This document shows, in pieces, positions 12,869-23,788 of a stretch of DNA of 64,000 nucleotides (its first letter is position 1; each line of letters begins with the position of its first letter). The DNA is from Rhabdophis nuchalis (Eukaryota > Chordata > Lepidosauria > Squamata > Natricidae), in the NCBI GenBank assembly GCA_039707465.1, contig CM077647.1, positions 114,702,610 to 114,766,609 of the forward strand. Direction: 5' to 3'. The notes below the pieces were generated by a model. The model searched no databases, was not told the origin of the DNA, and was given only the letters and a program-made list of their open reading frames with translations. A program made the translations under genes and the position numbers.

Positions 12869-13019
12869 AGATTGGAAGTCTCTTCCTTTCTGATTACAGT
12901 TTACATTGTTTTTTGCATTGTAAATAAAAATTTAAAAAATACAGTCTTTCTCAAACACATTCACCAGCCTAAGTTTGAATTTTGGGAATTAATTGTTCCA
13001 ATTAATTGTTCCTCTAAAC

Positions 13020-13240
13020 CAGACCTGGGCATTCTATGGCTTGCGGGCCACATCTAACTCTTTGGCTAACCCTATCTAAGCCAATGATGATGGTGACAAT
13101 GGTGATGATGGGGACCATGGGGCAGTGAAGGGGATCATGGCAGCAGCAATGGGGCTGCGATAGCGGTGGCCCTGTTGGTTGGTCTCTACAACAGTCTCAG
13201 TTTCGCATATGCCCCTAGGAAAAATTAATTGCCCACCCTG
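13020..13240. mobile_element. Non-autonomous hAT-like element (221 bp)
   Basis: The ends CAGACCTGGGCA and TGCCCACCCTG form inverted repeats. The flanks CTCTAAAC and CCCTAAAC match at 7 of 8 positions, fitting an 8-base hAT target duplication. No transposase is encoded. Confidence 0.6.
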
Positions 13241-13248
13241 CCCTAAAC

Positions 13249-13893
13249 CTTCTGAACAAAGAATATTTCATTTTGACAAACATCAATGGTATCTAATTTA
13301 TGGTATCTAATTTAACATAAACTGTATTTTTGAAATTAGTGGGGAGGCAACATCTACACATCAAGTCAATCGCTTCCACAGTTTTTCACTGCTTGAATAC
13401 AACTATAAAAACAGAAAACAAAAGAAAGTATGTGACCACAAATGAAATAAAATAAGAAAATAATAAAAAGAAAAAAGCTAAATCCAACATAATATAAATG
13501 CAACATTAATTATGCGTATTTAATAATTTTTAAGTTTAATCTCTATTATTATGGTCACTGGTCACCATTTTATATGATTATTATGATTTTGATGTGTGCC
13601 TTTGAGACAATTTTGACTTCTGGCAATAGCTTGGACAAGTTGCAATTTGGGGGACAAGATTTCAGAAGTGGTTTGCTTCCTTTATAGTACAGAGAGAATA
13701 CCTGTCCCAAAGTCACCCAGATTTGGGGGTAATACATCAAACAAGTAAATAAAAGTTCTTCACAAATAGACAAATTTGAAATTTTCAGAATGCCATTTAT
13801 CAATATATTGATATTTTTAAATCCAAGTGTCCTTCCAAGAACACTTTATTTACTATACCTCATAGGTAACCATGGGATTTGGTTAAATTAAAT
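13249..13893. other. Unassigned AT-rich DNA
   Basis: Nothing recognisable is seen. The short reverse open frame at 13570-13803 shows no family features. Confidence 0.5.
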
Positions 13894-13901
13894 GTATAGG
13901 G

Positions 13902-14271
13902 CCATGATGGCGAACCTATGGCACGGGTGCCACAGATGGCACACGGAACCATTTTTTATGGCAAGCGAAGTGTTGCCCTGTCAGCTCCAGTGCACATTTG
14001 TGTGTTGGCCAGCTGATGTAGGCCTTCTTTTGAGGCCGTTTTTTGCACTCTGAAGGCTTCAGGGAAGGTCCTGAAGCCTCTGGAGGTGGGTGGGAGGCTG
14101 TTTTCACTCTCCCCAGGCTCCTAGAAAGCCTCTGGAGCCTGGGGAAGGTGAAAAAAGCGTGCCAAAAGCAGGGGGTTGTGCAGATAGCATCATGGGTATG
14201 GCAGGCCCACACACGCCCCCTGCGCTCCCCCCGCTTTTGCCATGCAAGCCAAAAACGTTTAGCCATCACTG
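13902..14271. mobile_element. Non-autonomous hAT-like element, GATGGC family (370 bp)
   Basis: The left end CATGATGGCGAACC and the right end TTTAGCCATCACTG are inverted repeats. The element is flanked by a perfect 8-base duplication, GTATAGGG. A second member with the same ends lies at 59917-60319. The interior is GC-rich and non-coding, with an imperfect inverted repeat (CTCCCCAGGCTCC against GGAGCCTGGGGAAG). Confidence 0.8.
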
Positions 14272-14279
14272 GTATAGGG

Positions 14280-15122
14280 TTTCCAGCACATGAAATTTGA
14301 CAATGAACATTTTTTTAACATCTTCTGATAAATCCAAAAGATTTTTGATGCATGAATCTTTTTTTTAAAGATCATAAGGAATTTATTTAACATTTCTTAA
14401 AACTGAAAACCCTCTGATTCTCTTGTATACCAATATTTATTTTAATATATTGTTAGTTTTAATAAAGTTATTATTAAATAACTATAGTTATTATAAAGTT
14501 AAAATTATTAGTAAATCTAAATTGTTGCTTCAGCTTCTAAAAAAAAAAAATCTAATACATTCCAAACCTTAGGGGCTTTTGAGGCATCAATGTAGTCTAA
14601 ATAATGTAGTCTAAATAAAGAGCATATCTAATACTTTAATATAATTCATTGCTATTCAGCTATTTTGGCATAAATATAATGTTTTTGTAATCTTTCAAAC
14701 ACTGAAAAGAATCATTAATTAACTGATTAAGGCTAACTGTCCCATTTTCAACCCCTACTTTATTTTAAAAAATAACCATTGTTTTGAAATAATTATTTCA
14801 AAACATGCATTTCTCAAGGGAACAAGGATCAGTTTGTCTTCCAGATATGTTAGACCACCTTCAGTGTTAAAAATGCTAGAAAGATAATAGTGTTTCTATT
14901 ACATTTAGAAGGAACAATTTGCCAAGATTTTGAAAGTGCCAAAGAATAGCTTTACAAATGATCCCTAACAATACAAAATCTGTGTTGGTTTTGTAGCAAT
15001 ACAATAAAAATTTAGCAACTATCTCCAGGGATATAACTGAAAATTTAAAAATTATTCTCCTCTTTTCCATTTAATACGAAAGTCATAATTGATGAAAATA
15101 AGAATTTTGGAGTTTGACTGTC
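14280..15122. other. Unassigned AT-rich DNA
   Basis: No gene or clear repeat is recognised between the hAT-like element and the inverted L2 tail. Confidence 0.5.
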
Positions 15123-15611
15123 ATAATTTATTTATTTTATTTTATTTATTTATTTTTCACATTTATAGCCCGCACCCATCTCACCATAAAGGGACTCGGG
15201 GCGGCGAACAGAGATTTAAAATCAATTATACATAAATACAAAATATTATTAAATAATAACGAAATTAAATCCATATCCTGCTTAACTTAAAATAAGTTTA
15301 AATTTAAAACCCAAATTACAGTTTTGATTTGTTATAAAATAATGGGTGTGGAGTAGATCATGCTAGGCCAGCCAGATGAAAATAATAAGTTTTTAGGTGC
15401 CGGCGAAACAAGTGGAGGTCTGTGATGGAACGGAGGTCGGAAGGTAGGCCATTCCAGAGGGTAGGGCCCACCATAGAGAAGGCCTTTCCCCTGGGAGCCG
15501 CCAACCGGCATTGTCCGGTCGACGGCACCCGGAGGAGACCCTCTCCCTGGGAGCGAGTCGGTCGAAGGGATGTATGGGGCAGAAGACGGTCTCGAAGGTA
15601 GCTAGGCCCAT
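15123..15611 (-). mobile_element. L2-clade LINE 3' end
   Basis: Read on the minus strand, this is the last part of ORF2 and the 3' UTR of the family found at 48.7-49.7 kb. It includes the CGAGTCCCTTTATGGTGAGATGGG-type tail signature and an AAAT-rich end. It is strongly 5' truncated. The coding part is in frame but short. Confidence 0.8.
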
Positions 15612-16235
15612 TTAACTTTCAAAATATCTTAATGTAAATCATGTAGCTATTCCACTTACAGTATTTAGCACTCTTGATATAATGTTCGTTTTCATATTTA
15701 CTTTTCCCTATAATTCATTAATACAAGGATAAAAATACAGTATAAGTATTTTCCATTAATTTTTGTTAGCAATTTGAAATACACAAATACACCTAAAGGA
15801 ATATTTTTCTATGAATAATTATCCCCATATTTTAATAGAATTTTAATAATATAAAATCCCAATTACATATTTCCATAGAAAGCTATTTATTCAAAAATAT
15901 TAGATGTATTCCAATTTATTATCTCCCAAAACATTAGACACATTTCTATAAATTTTCCACAAAGCTACATTTGAAAGACCCAGAACATTATTTGCAAATA
16001 ATCTGTGGTCAGTTACAGCTACTTTTCATGGAATTCTTTAAGACAAGCCAAGAGTTCCATTATCAAATTAAATATGAGAGAAAATAAGGAACATGATGAG
16101 TATCACAATACAACTTAACCGAGTCTCAGTATAATTCATTTATTAAGGCTAGAATAATATATTTTAATCGAAGAAGTAATACAAAATGGAAATGAGTTTT
16201 TATAGCTCATAATTCTAATAATTTAATTTGTACCA
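15612..16235. other. Unassigned AT-rich DNA
   Basis: Nothing recognisable is seen. Confidence 0.5.
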
Positions 16236-16243
16236 CATCAAAG

Positions 16244-16466
16244 CAGGGATGAAGTTCTGGAGAACTGGTAGCAGAAATTTTGAGTAGTTCGGAGAACTGG
16301 CAAATTCCACCTGTGGCTGGCCCCAGAGTGGGGTGGTAATGGAGATTTTGCAATATCCTTCCCCTGGAGTGGTGTGGCAATGGAGATTTTACAGTATCCT
16401 TCCTCTGCCACGTCACCAAGCCACACTCACAGAACTGGTAGTAAAAATATTTGAATTTCACCACTG
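16244..16466. mobile_element. Non-autonomous hAT-like element (223 bp)
   Basis: The ends CAGGGATGAAGTTC and TTTGAATTTCACCACTG are inverted repeats. The flanking 8 bases, CATCAAAG, are identical on both sides. The interior holds two copies of a segment around GGTAATGGAGATTTT(A/G)CA(A/G)TATCCTTCC, about 54 bases apart. Confidence 0.8.
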
Positions 16467-16682
16467 CATCAAAGATATTTTAATCCAGTGAAACTTGTAT
16501 AGCTGTTTCATAATTCTCAATTATATGATTAAAACACCGTATCTATCAATAATCTAATTTTAAGTATTGCCATTCTTCCTTAAAGTCAGATAGTGCAGGA
16601 TGAAATCTCTTTTCCCCCCCATTTTTTTTTATTTTTAAACATAAAAAACAAATAAAACATTCAATCATTTTCAACTTTGTAT

Positions 16683-16800
16683 AGCATGTCGTTCGGTCAC
16701 ATCAGAACTGAGTTGCTTCCTTGCAGACATTTCATTACCCAAACTAGGTAACATCATCAGTGCTAGAAGGGAATGGTTTTTGTTTTCAATTTATATTCTA
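16683..16800 (-). mobile_element. Penelope-like element fragment (tentative)
   Basis: The minus strand contains CTGATGATGTTACCTAGTTT followed by GGGTAATGAAATGTCTGC. This is a sequence common in reptile repeats, and I associate it with Penelope-like ends. Its CTGATGA, short hairpin and GAAA order resembles a hammerhead ribozyme core, but no convincing third stem is seen. The family assignment is from memory and uncertain. Confidence 0.3.
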
Positions 16801-17069
16801 AAGGTTTCTCCTATCAGTGTCTTTATTACAGGTCAGTGACCCAGACTGCATAAAAATTTTTAAATAAAATTTACAAAATAGGTGCACAAAGATGGAACAT
16901 ACAGAATAAAATAAAATATACAAGATAAAAATTGACAATGAACCTATAGGCCATTCTGAACCAAATTAATTACTATATTAATTGAAATATTTAAAATATA
17001 ATCCGAATGAAAATGAATATGAAGTTAAGATAAAATAATGTTCTTATTTGTCTAAAGTATAGTTGTTTT

Positions 17070-17402
17070 AGGGCTCAGTGGCTAAGACACTAGCATATCA
17101 ATCAATAAGGTCGGCAGTTCGGTGGTTCAAATCCATAGTGCCACGTAATGGAGTAAGCTCTGGTTTCTTGACCCAGCTTCTGCCAACCTAGCAGTTCGAA
17201 AGCATGTAAAAATGCAAGTAGAAAAATAGGAACCACCTTTGGTGGGAAGATAACAGTGTTCTGTGTGCCTTTAGCATTTAGTCATGCCGACCACATGACC
17301 ACAGAGACTTCTCAGACAGCGCTGGCTCTTTGGCTTGGAAACGGAGATGAGTACCGCACCCTAGAGTAAGGAATGACTATGTGCAAGGGGAACCTTTACC
17401 TT
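17070..17402 (+). mobile_element. Sauria-type SINE
   Basis: The tRNA-like head has an A box (GGCTCAGTGGC) and a B box (GGTTCAAATCC). The body contains CAGTTCGAAAGCATG and ACAGCGCTGGCTCTT. The tail GGAACCTTTACCTTTA resembles the Bov-B LINE 3' end that mobilises Sauria SINEs. A perfect 12-base target duplication, TATAGTTGTTTT, flanks it (17058-17069 and 17403-17414). Confidence 0.9.
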
Positions 17403-17596
17403 TATAGTTGTTTTCATATATCCTTTAGGATCCTTCAGTATCTTAATTTATGGTAGTTTTTAAAAAATCCTAGGCTCTTTGGTAGCCCTGCTCGTAGGCT
17501 GATGCTGCTTAACACCAGATGTACCCATAATAAGATTCTCCACCTAAAATATTTTAAAGGAAAAATTTGAGCTGGCTTGTATTATCAAAACTTATA

Positions 17597-17850
17597 GGCT
17601 TTCCGGTTCCGGCTCCTGCGGCGACGGGCGAGCCTAGCGCTCGCTCGCCGCTTTGTTTCTTCTTCTGCCCCCCAACGGGGGCGAGACTCCTCTTGTTTGA
17701 GGGTCTCCCGTAGGGCCGGCTCGTCGGGGGGCGCGCCCCCCACGGCGGTGGAGGAAGCGGCTCCCGGCGCGGCTCAGGTGAGGGAGAACATGCTAGCGGG
17801 GGGTTTTCCCTTCGCCCAAGGAAGACGGCGCCATTCACAAATATGAGGAG
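17597..17850 (+). promoter_or_regulatory. CpG-rich 5' end of the HAL1-like element, probable internal promoter
   Basis: The first 250 bases after the target duplication are much richer in GC and CpG than the surrounding AT-rich DNA. L1-type elements carry an internal pol II promoter here. Function is inferred from position and composition only. Confidence 0.4.
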
Positions 17851-18463
17851 GGCTGATCGGCTCAGTCAGAAGGACTCCCGAGGCTTCAGCTGCGAGGAGA
17901 GAGTGAGTCTTTAAAAAACTTTTTTTTCCTGCTGCCAGCCAGACTGAACGGACTGGGAGGGGGGTGTTTATTTTTAAAAAAAAAACCCTCGGATTTAAGC
18001 GGCACGTTAAAATGGCTTCTCTGCAAAGGGAAAGCGGAAACTTTCACTCCGGACGGTCTCTAACAAGGGAAAGTGGAATGTGACTTTTTGCAACATTGTT
18101 TCTAGGTCTGGCTGAGTTTTAAAAAATTCTTTTTTTGCTACTCTCTCCCTCTGGCTGAGATGGGCGGTGGAAGTGGCTTCTTTTTGTCCCTGCCTGATTA
18201 TTTCAACTAAGGAAAATTTCCAGCGTCCTTTGAAAGCAGGACTCTCTCTGGATTTTTGGGAAAAAAAAATTTCTTGATGGATTTGTGATTTCTTCTTTGG
18301 AATACCTTCGTTATTACTATTTGCTGACTTGGGAAATTGTGTCTCTTTTGGTTTCTGAATTGTTTGCAACTTCACGGCCCTGAACTGAACTGAGCTCCTG
18401 ATCTGCCCCACCAGCCCCACCCGGAAAACGCCATCTTGGTGGCAGTGACTCTAACTTTTAACC

Positions 18464-19312
18464 ATGGCACAAGAAGCAGCACTTGTAAATTTGGAACAAA
18501 GGATGGCTTCTCTTGAAACCTCTATGCAGACTTTGATATCAGAAATAAAGGCCCAGAGGGCTGAAAATAGTACTTTCAAAAAGGAACTATTGGATACCCG
18601 GAAGCAAGTGTTGGAGAATACACAGAAGAATGAAGAATTGGAAGGAGGGTTGGAGGGGGCTAAGGGAGAGATTAAAAATGTTTCTAATGAGGTGGGGGAA
18701 ATAAATGGGCGTGTGTCTAGGATAGATATGGAAAGAATGACATATTTTTTGAGATTTCAGAATGTTCTTGAGGATTCTGGTGAATGCCTGCCTGATCTTA
18801 TGAGTACAATTTTAGCAGACTATTTACAAAAACCTAAGGATGAGATCAGGGGGGACATTGACCTAGCCTATAGAATTAACTCTGCATATGCCAGGATGAA
18901 TGAAGTGCCTAGAGAGATACATGTGAAATTTGTTAGAAGGTCAACCAGAGAGGAAATCCTGAAAGCGCAGAGAGAGAAACCTTTAACTTATCATCGAGAA
19001 ACGGTCACTATCTTGAAGCAGATCCCTAGAAAAATTAGAGATTCAAGAAGGAAATTTTCCTTCTTGTCTAAAACCTTGTTTGATCACGGGATTTGGTTCA
19101 AGTGGATGACACCTGAAGGGATGCTGGTGTTCTGGGAAGGAGGAAGAGTGAGGATTAAAACAGTTGCTGAGGCGGAAGCCTTTCTTAAAAAACATTCCTC
19201 TGCCCTGGGGGAAGATCCAGGGGGGACGGAGGGGGCCACGGCTCCGCCTGCGGGGGGCCAGGGAGGAGAGAAAGAAGATACAATAGCCAAAAGACTTAGA
19301 TCAAAAAAATAA
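18464..19312 (+). CDS. L1 ORF1-type RNA-binding protein (ORF1p), intact
   Basis: The frame encodes 282 residues and starts at an ATG in a good context (ACCATGG). Residues about 5-90 form a predicted coiled coil with regular Leu/Ile spacing, as in the trimer stem of L1 ORF1p. Residues about 92-180 resemble the RRM-like domain (YFLRFQNVLED, then YRINSAYARMNEVPREIHVKF). Residues about 155-245 match the C-terminal domain (REEILKAQREK, FDHGIWFKW, AEAEAFLKKH). The tail is Gly/Glu/Lys rich. L1 ORF1p coats its RNA and acts as a nucleic-acid chaperone in the retrotransposition particle. No ORF2 follows. The frame has no stops, which suggests a young insertion or selection. A domesticated gene is less likely because the TSD and poly(A) mark a retrotransposed unit. 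Confidence 0.85.
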   Translation: MAQEAALVNLEQRMASLETSMQTLISEIKAQRAENSTFKKELLDTRKQVLENTQKNEELEGGLEGAKGEIKNVSNEVGEINGRVSRIDMERMTYFLRFQNVLEDSGECLPDLMSTILADYLQKPKDEIRGDIDLAYRINSAYARMNEVPREIHVKFVRRSTREEILKAQREKPLTYHRETVTILKQIPRKIRDSRRKFSFLSKTLFDHGIWFKWMTPEGMLVFWEGGRVRIKTVAEAEAFLKKHSSALGEDPGGTEGATAPPAGGQGGEKEDTIAKRLRSKK

Positions 19313-19598
19313 CTTTGCCTTGATTTTTTCCTGAACAATTTTGCATAATATTTCTATCCGGACTTTTTGTAAATGTCTGACAGCATGGAAGGGAGAATTT
19401 AGGTAAATGTACTTGCTTTCAACTTGTAGTGGTATGGAAAATGTTTTCTATGTTAACTTTTTTAATGTGTATTTTGAGGTCTCGGAGGGTCCGATGACTC
19501 TGACGTGAATGCTCTCAAAATTTCTTTGTAACCATTACCTTATCCTGTTAAAAAATGTAAAACCAATAAAACTTTTTCAATATAAAAAAAAACTTATA

Positions 19599-20255
19599 AA
19601 TGTGACCTCCTGGGTTTTGAGCATGGCACAAGCCATGACCCCTGAGCATTTGGGAAAGGTGGCTATTATTTTGCAAAGGACTCATGGTTTTCAGATATGC
19701 TACTCTGTAGAATACTGGATGTGAAACCTCATTTAAGAGGTTGTGCTAGGAAACAAATCCAATTGCTGCTTCTGCATCTTTATCTGCACATAAAGTTTTG
19801 CTAGTTGTCTGGCAAGGGATCATTGCTTTAAAGCAGGGCATGCGTATTTCACTATCTTATTCTGGAAGAATCTTGATGGTTGATCAACTGTATGCAAGTC
19901 AGATTGCAACATGAAATTCAGAAATCCAGGGTTCCTCCAAATGTCTTCAGCAAATTTCCATGAGATGGAAGAAATACCATTTGTTCCAAATGCTGAATTA
20001 GCTGTATGCTGGCTTTATCAAATTAATTATTTATACATACACTTGCTATTGATGTTTTAACAATGCTTCAGCAAGTTGTTTTGCAGATAGTAGAATGTCC
20101 CAGAGATCTGGTACCATCTCCATGATCAAAGTCAAAGTTCGATGTCTCTCTAATCAGAAAGTAGTGAGGCTGAAAAATCAATGTCACTCTTTTGAGGTAC
20201 AGATTAGGAAACAGATACTACAAATACTACTGCAACTCTATTGTCTTAGGTTATA
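19599..20255. other. Unassigned DNA
   Basis: No gene or clear repeat is recognised. Confidence 0.5.
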
Positions 20256-20742
20256 ACTAGCTATACCCGGCCACATTTTGCTGTGGCCCAGTTGGGTTAA
20301 ATGGCCAACCAATCTGTGTGTAGATCTACGCCTGCACACATACACACAACCACCGTATAACTCCCAACCTACCTACCTACGGTATTTCTCCCTCTCTATC
20401 TATCCCTCTACCTACCTACCTACTCTATTTCTTCCTTTCTCCCTCTACCTACCTACCTACCTACCTACCTACCTATTATATTTCTCCCTCTCTATCCCTC
20501 TACCTACCTACCTACCTACCTACCTACTGTATTTCTCCCTATCTATCTATCCCTCTACCTACCTGCCTACTGTATTTCTTCCTTTCTCCCTCTATCTACC
20601 TACCTACCTACCTATTATATTTCTCCCTCTCTATCCCTCTACCTATCTACCTACCTACTGTATTTCTCCCTATCTATCTATCCCTCTACCTACCTGCCTA
20701 CTGTATTTCTTCCTTTCTCCCTCTATGTACCTACCTACATAC

Positions 20743-20925
20743 CAGTGGTGGGTTTCAAAATTTTTTAGAACCTACTCTCTAGGTGTGGCCTATTTTGTGG
20801 GCATGGCTTGGCAGTCATGTGACAGGGTGGGAGTGGCCAACTTGTAAAATGTGGTGAAACTCATTTAACAACGCTCTTGCTTAGCAACCAAAATTTTGGG
20901 CTCAATTGTGCTGATAAATTCTTTT

Positions 20926-20993
<68 letters not shown>

Positions 20994-21194
20994 TCCTCCC
21001 TCCCTCCCTCCCTCCCTCCCTCCTTTCCTTTCCTTTCCTTTCCTTTCTTCCTTTCTGCCTTTCTTTCCTTTCCTTCCCATTGGATTACTGGCAGCAGCAG
21101 GCCAGATTTACTTCTGGGTCCCCTCTCACCGGTTCTCTAAATTTCACCATCCGGCTCTTGCGAGTAGGTGCGAGCCTGCAGAAACCCACCACTG
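20743..21194. mobile_element. Non-autonomous hAT-like element (452 bp) inside the CTAC array
   Basis: The ends CAGTGGTGGGTTTC and GAAACCCACCACTG are perfect 14-base inverted repeats. A perfect 8-base duplication, CTACATAC, taken from the tetranucleotide array, flanks it. The inside carries an expanded TTTC/TCCC microsatellite (20926-21075) and no coding region. Confidence 0.9.
20926..21075. repeat. TTTC / TCCC microsatellite
   Basis: About 17 TTTC units pass into TCCC and then CCTTT units. Open frames across it give only Phe/Leu/Ser or Lys/Glu/Arg repeats. Confidence 0.95.
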
Positions 21195-21684
21195 CTACAT
21201 ACCTACTGTATTTCTCCCTCTCTATCTATCCTTCTACCTACCTACCTACTGTATTTCTTCCTCTCTCTATTCCTATACCTACCTACTGTATTTCTCCCTA
21301 TCTATCTATCCCACCTACCTACCTACTGTAGGTAGGTATCTACCTACCTACCTACCTACCTACTGTGTTTCTCCCTATCTATCCCTCTCCCTACCTACCT
21401 ACCTACCGTATTTCTCCCTATCTATCCCCTACTTACCTACCTACCTACCTAACCTACCTACTGTATTTCTCCCTCTCTGTCTATCCCTCTACTTACCTAC
21501 CTGCTGTATTTCTTCCTTTCTCCCTCTACCTACCTACCTATCTACTGTAATTCTCCCTCTCTATCACCCTATCTACCTACCTACCTACTGTATTTCTCCC
21601 TCTCTATCTATCCACCTACCTACCTACCTATTGTATTTCTCCCTCTCTATCACCCTATCTACCTACCTACCTACCTACTGTGTT

Positions 21685-21685
<1 letters not shown>

Positions 21686-21754
<69 letters not shown>
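21686..21754. repeat. ATCT microsatellite
   Basis: About 17 uninterrupted ATCT units lie within the CTAC-rich region. Confidence 0.95.
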
Positions 21755-21891
21755 CCCCTACCTACCTTTCTACCTACCTACCGTATTTCTCCCTATCTAT
21801 CCCTCTATCTACGTACCTACCTACCTACTGCATTTTTCCCTATCTATATATTCCCCTATCTACCTACCTACTGTAATACAATAATACAATA

Positions 21892-22233
21892 GCAGAGTTG
21901 GAAGGGACCTTGGAGGTCATCTAGTCCAACTCCCTGCCTAGGCAGGAAGCCCTATACCATTTCAGACAAATGGCTATCCAACATCTTCTTGAAGACCTGC
22001 AGTGTTGGGGCATTCACAACTTCTGGAGGCAAGCTGTTCCACTAGTTAATTGTTCTCACTGTCAGGAAATTTCTCCTCAGTTCTAAGTTGCTTCTCTCCT
22101 TGATTAGTTTCCACCTTCTTGTTCTGCCCTCAAGTGCTTTGGAGAATAGCTTGACTCTCTCTTCTTTGTGGCAGCCTCTGAGATATTGGAAGGCTGCTAT
22201 CCTGTGTCCCCTAGTCCCTCTTTTATTAAACTG
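21892..22233 (-). mobile_element. CR1 LINE 3' fragment
   Basis: On the minus strand this encodes the end of CR1 ORF2 (LRRNFLTVRTIN...), followed by the 3' UTR reading AAGGTCCCTTCCAACTCTGCTATTG. The 3' end abuts ATACA/AATAC-type repeats (21874-21891). It is 5' truncated near 22233. Confidence 0.85.
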
Positions 22234-22560
22234 TATTACTTCCACTCTCTCTCTCTATGGGCCACCTGGGAGTTTGCTATCTCAGTGCCTTTTGGGCCCT
22301 AAGAGGCCTCCATACGTGGCTGAGGAAATGACTGTTGCCTGGTGGGAGGAGTTACAGGGAGGTGAAAACCTGATCAGTGGGTACATTTTACATTTGTGTA
22401 CCTTGCATACGACACATATGTGCTAGGCACAAAATGAGTATGTATTCTATTATCGGAAGTCCTTGTGAACATTGTGTGAAAAATTGAGGTAAATCGGTCC
22501 AGTAGTTTTTGAGATTAGTGGATTCGTACAAACTATTTTACATTTTTATTTATATAGATA

Positions 22561-22921
22561 ACAGAATCCTGAAAGCATGATAGAGTTTTCCTCTGTCCCC
22601 ACTTATTCCAAAGAAAATTAAGGAAGGATAATCTTGATGTTATTTTTCACCCGTTCCTTTTTCTCAGAATGGGCTGATATTTAAGAAGAAATGTTCTTGC
22701 ATTTTCTCTTAAATATTTTCTTGATACCCATTTACAGTATGCCTATTTAACACCCTGACTCCAATAATTAATTCCGAAAAACATTACAATAACTAAAGTT
22801 TGTCATTGTTTTAATAAGGAAATTTAAGACTCTTAGATGCTTACAGCTAATCCTTTAGCCTGAACTAGCTCATTTAGTAGATTGCTAATTCTTTTTCCAA
22901 TATTGTATCTTCATCTTATGA
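22561..22921. other. Unassigned AT-rich DNA
   Basis: Nothing recognisable is seen. Confidence 0.5.
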
Positions 22922-22929
22922 GATCCTAC

Positions 22930-23211
22930 CAGTGGTGGGTTGTAGACGGTACGCCCCGGGTATGGAACCCACCCACCCACCCGTCGTCCTTACCTGTCTT
23001 TAAACTCTTTGCGCTTACATGCACATGCACAGCACGTACAGTGCCTGTGCGATGCTCCACCGAGCAGCTGGAGCGTTGCGGAGGCTCATGGAGGCGTCGC
23101 TGGAGAGTAGGATGCATGTGCGTGCTACATGGGTGCTGCGAGCATTCATATAAAGGACATCAGGCCCCACCGCACCGTACTGGTTGCAATGGGATCCGGA
23201 ACCTGCCACTA
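22930..23211. mobile_element. Non-autonomous hAT-like element (282 bp)
   Basis: It begins CAGTGGTGGGTTGTA and ends GGAACCTGCCACTA. A perfect 8-base duplication, GATCCTAC, flanks it (22922-22929 and 23212-23219). The interior is non-coding and rich in TGCACATGC-like alternating purine-pyrimidine. Confidence 0.8.
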
Positions 23212-23536
23212 GATCCTACCTTTATTTTTCTAAGGGTTTTTTTTACATCTTTTTCCATTGCCTCAAATAATAATAATTTCTTAAACTTGTATGCTCAACA
23301 ACTCTGAGTGACTCATTACAATCAAATAATAAAACTGATAAAACTTTAAAAATTAAGATAAAAGTTGGCCAGTGTGACAAAATGAGAAGTCTCACTCTCC
23401 CACATTGAAATCCTGGTTGAAAAGCCAATTCTCTGATACACTTATGAACAACAACAAATGAGGGTTATTCAGATCCTGGGGAGAGCCTTGTTCCAAAGGA
23501 CAGGAGTCAGCCATAAAATCCTCTTAACTTCACTAC

Positions 23537-23724
23537 CAGTTCAGAACCAGAAGCATGCATGCCCGCGCACCCACTTCCCTAGCATGTGGCACATCTGAGC
23601 ATACTCAGAAGCTTCTGCGCATGTATAGTGTCCGTGATGATGTCTGGGCAGGTGGGCAGAGCCTCCCTCCGCCAGCACTACTGGTTTGCCTGAACCGCTG
23701 CGAACCGGCAGAATACCACCTCTG
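23537..23724. mobile_element. hAT-like element fragment
   Basis: The right end GAATACCACCTCTG has the shape of a family terminus. The left end (ACTACCAGTTCAGAACC) looks like an inner part of the inverted repeat with the outer bases lost. No target duplication is found. Confidence 0.4.
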
Positions 23725-23788
23725 GCTGGAGTGCTATAAAGATGGCACATTTCCAGGGCTCTAGGAGATGGTATTGTATACTCCAAGG

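Larger units (their letters stand above)
17597..19590 (+). mobile_element. L1-derived element encoding only ORF1 (HAL1-like), full length
   Basis: The element is bounded by the duplication AAAACTTATA (17587-17596 and about 19589-19598). The implied nick, TTTT/GA on the other strand, fits an L1 endonuclease. It has a GC-rich 5' region of about 870 bases, one intact ORF1, then a 3' UTR of about 270 bases with AATAAA at 19565 and a short poly(A). No ORF2 sequence is present between ORF1 and the 3' UTR. Mammalian HAL1 elements have this same layout. It would need ORF2 protein in trans. An alternative is one L1 RNA that lost ORF2 by splicing or internal deletion. Confidence 0.75.
20256..22560 (+). 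repeat. CTAC-rich compound repeat inside an interspersed element of unknown class
   Basis: The left side reads ACTAGCTATACCCGGCCACA. The right side reads AAATCGGTCCAGTAGTTTTTG and ends TTTTATTTATATAGAT. Between them lies a long array of CTAC repeats with recurring TGTATTTCTCCCTCTCTATC-like inserts, so a higher-order unit of roughly 60-90 bases can be seen. The array is interrupted by a hAT-like element (20743-21194) and a CR1 (21892-22233). The element class is not recognised. Confidence 0.55.

Noticed and set aside
17070..17140. Functional tRNA gene
   Set aside because: The A and B boxes belong to a SINE head; the body and 12-base duplication show a SINE insertion.
17554..17838. Reverse-strand open frame in GC-rich DNA
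   Set aside because: It is the complement of the HAL1-like 5' region and has no domain features.
20278..20847. Long open frame of Tyr/Leu/Pro/Ser repeats
   Set aside because: It is a translation of the CTAC and CTCC arrays with no domain.
20370..21880. CRISPR-like regular array
   Set aside because: Units are degenerate tetranucleotides without unique spacers, in clear eukaryotic DNA.
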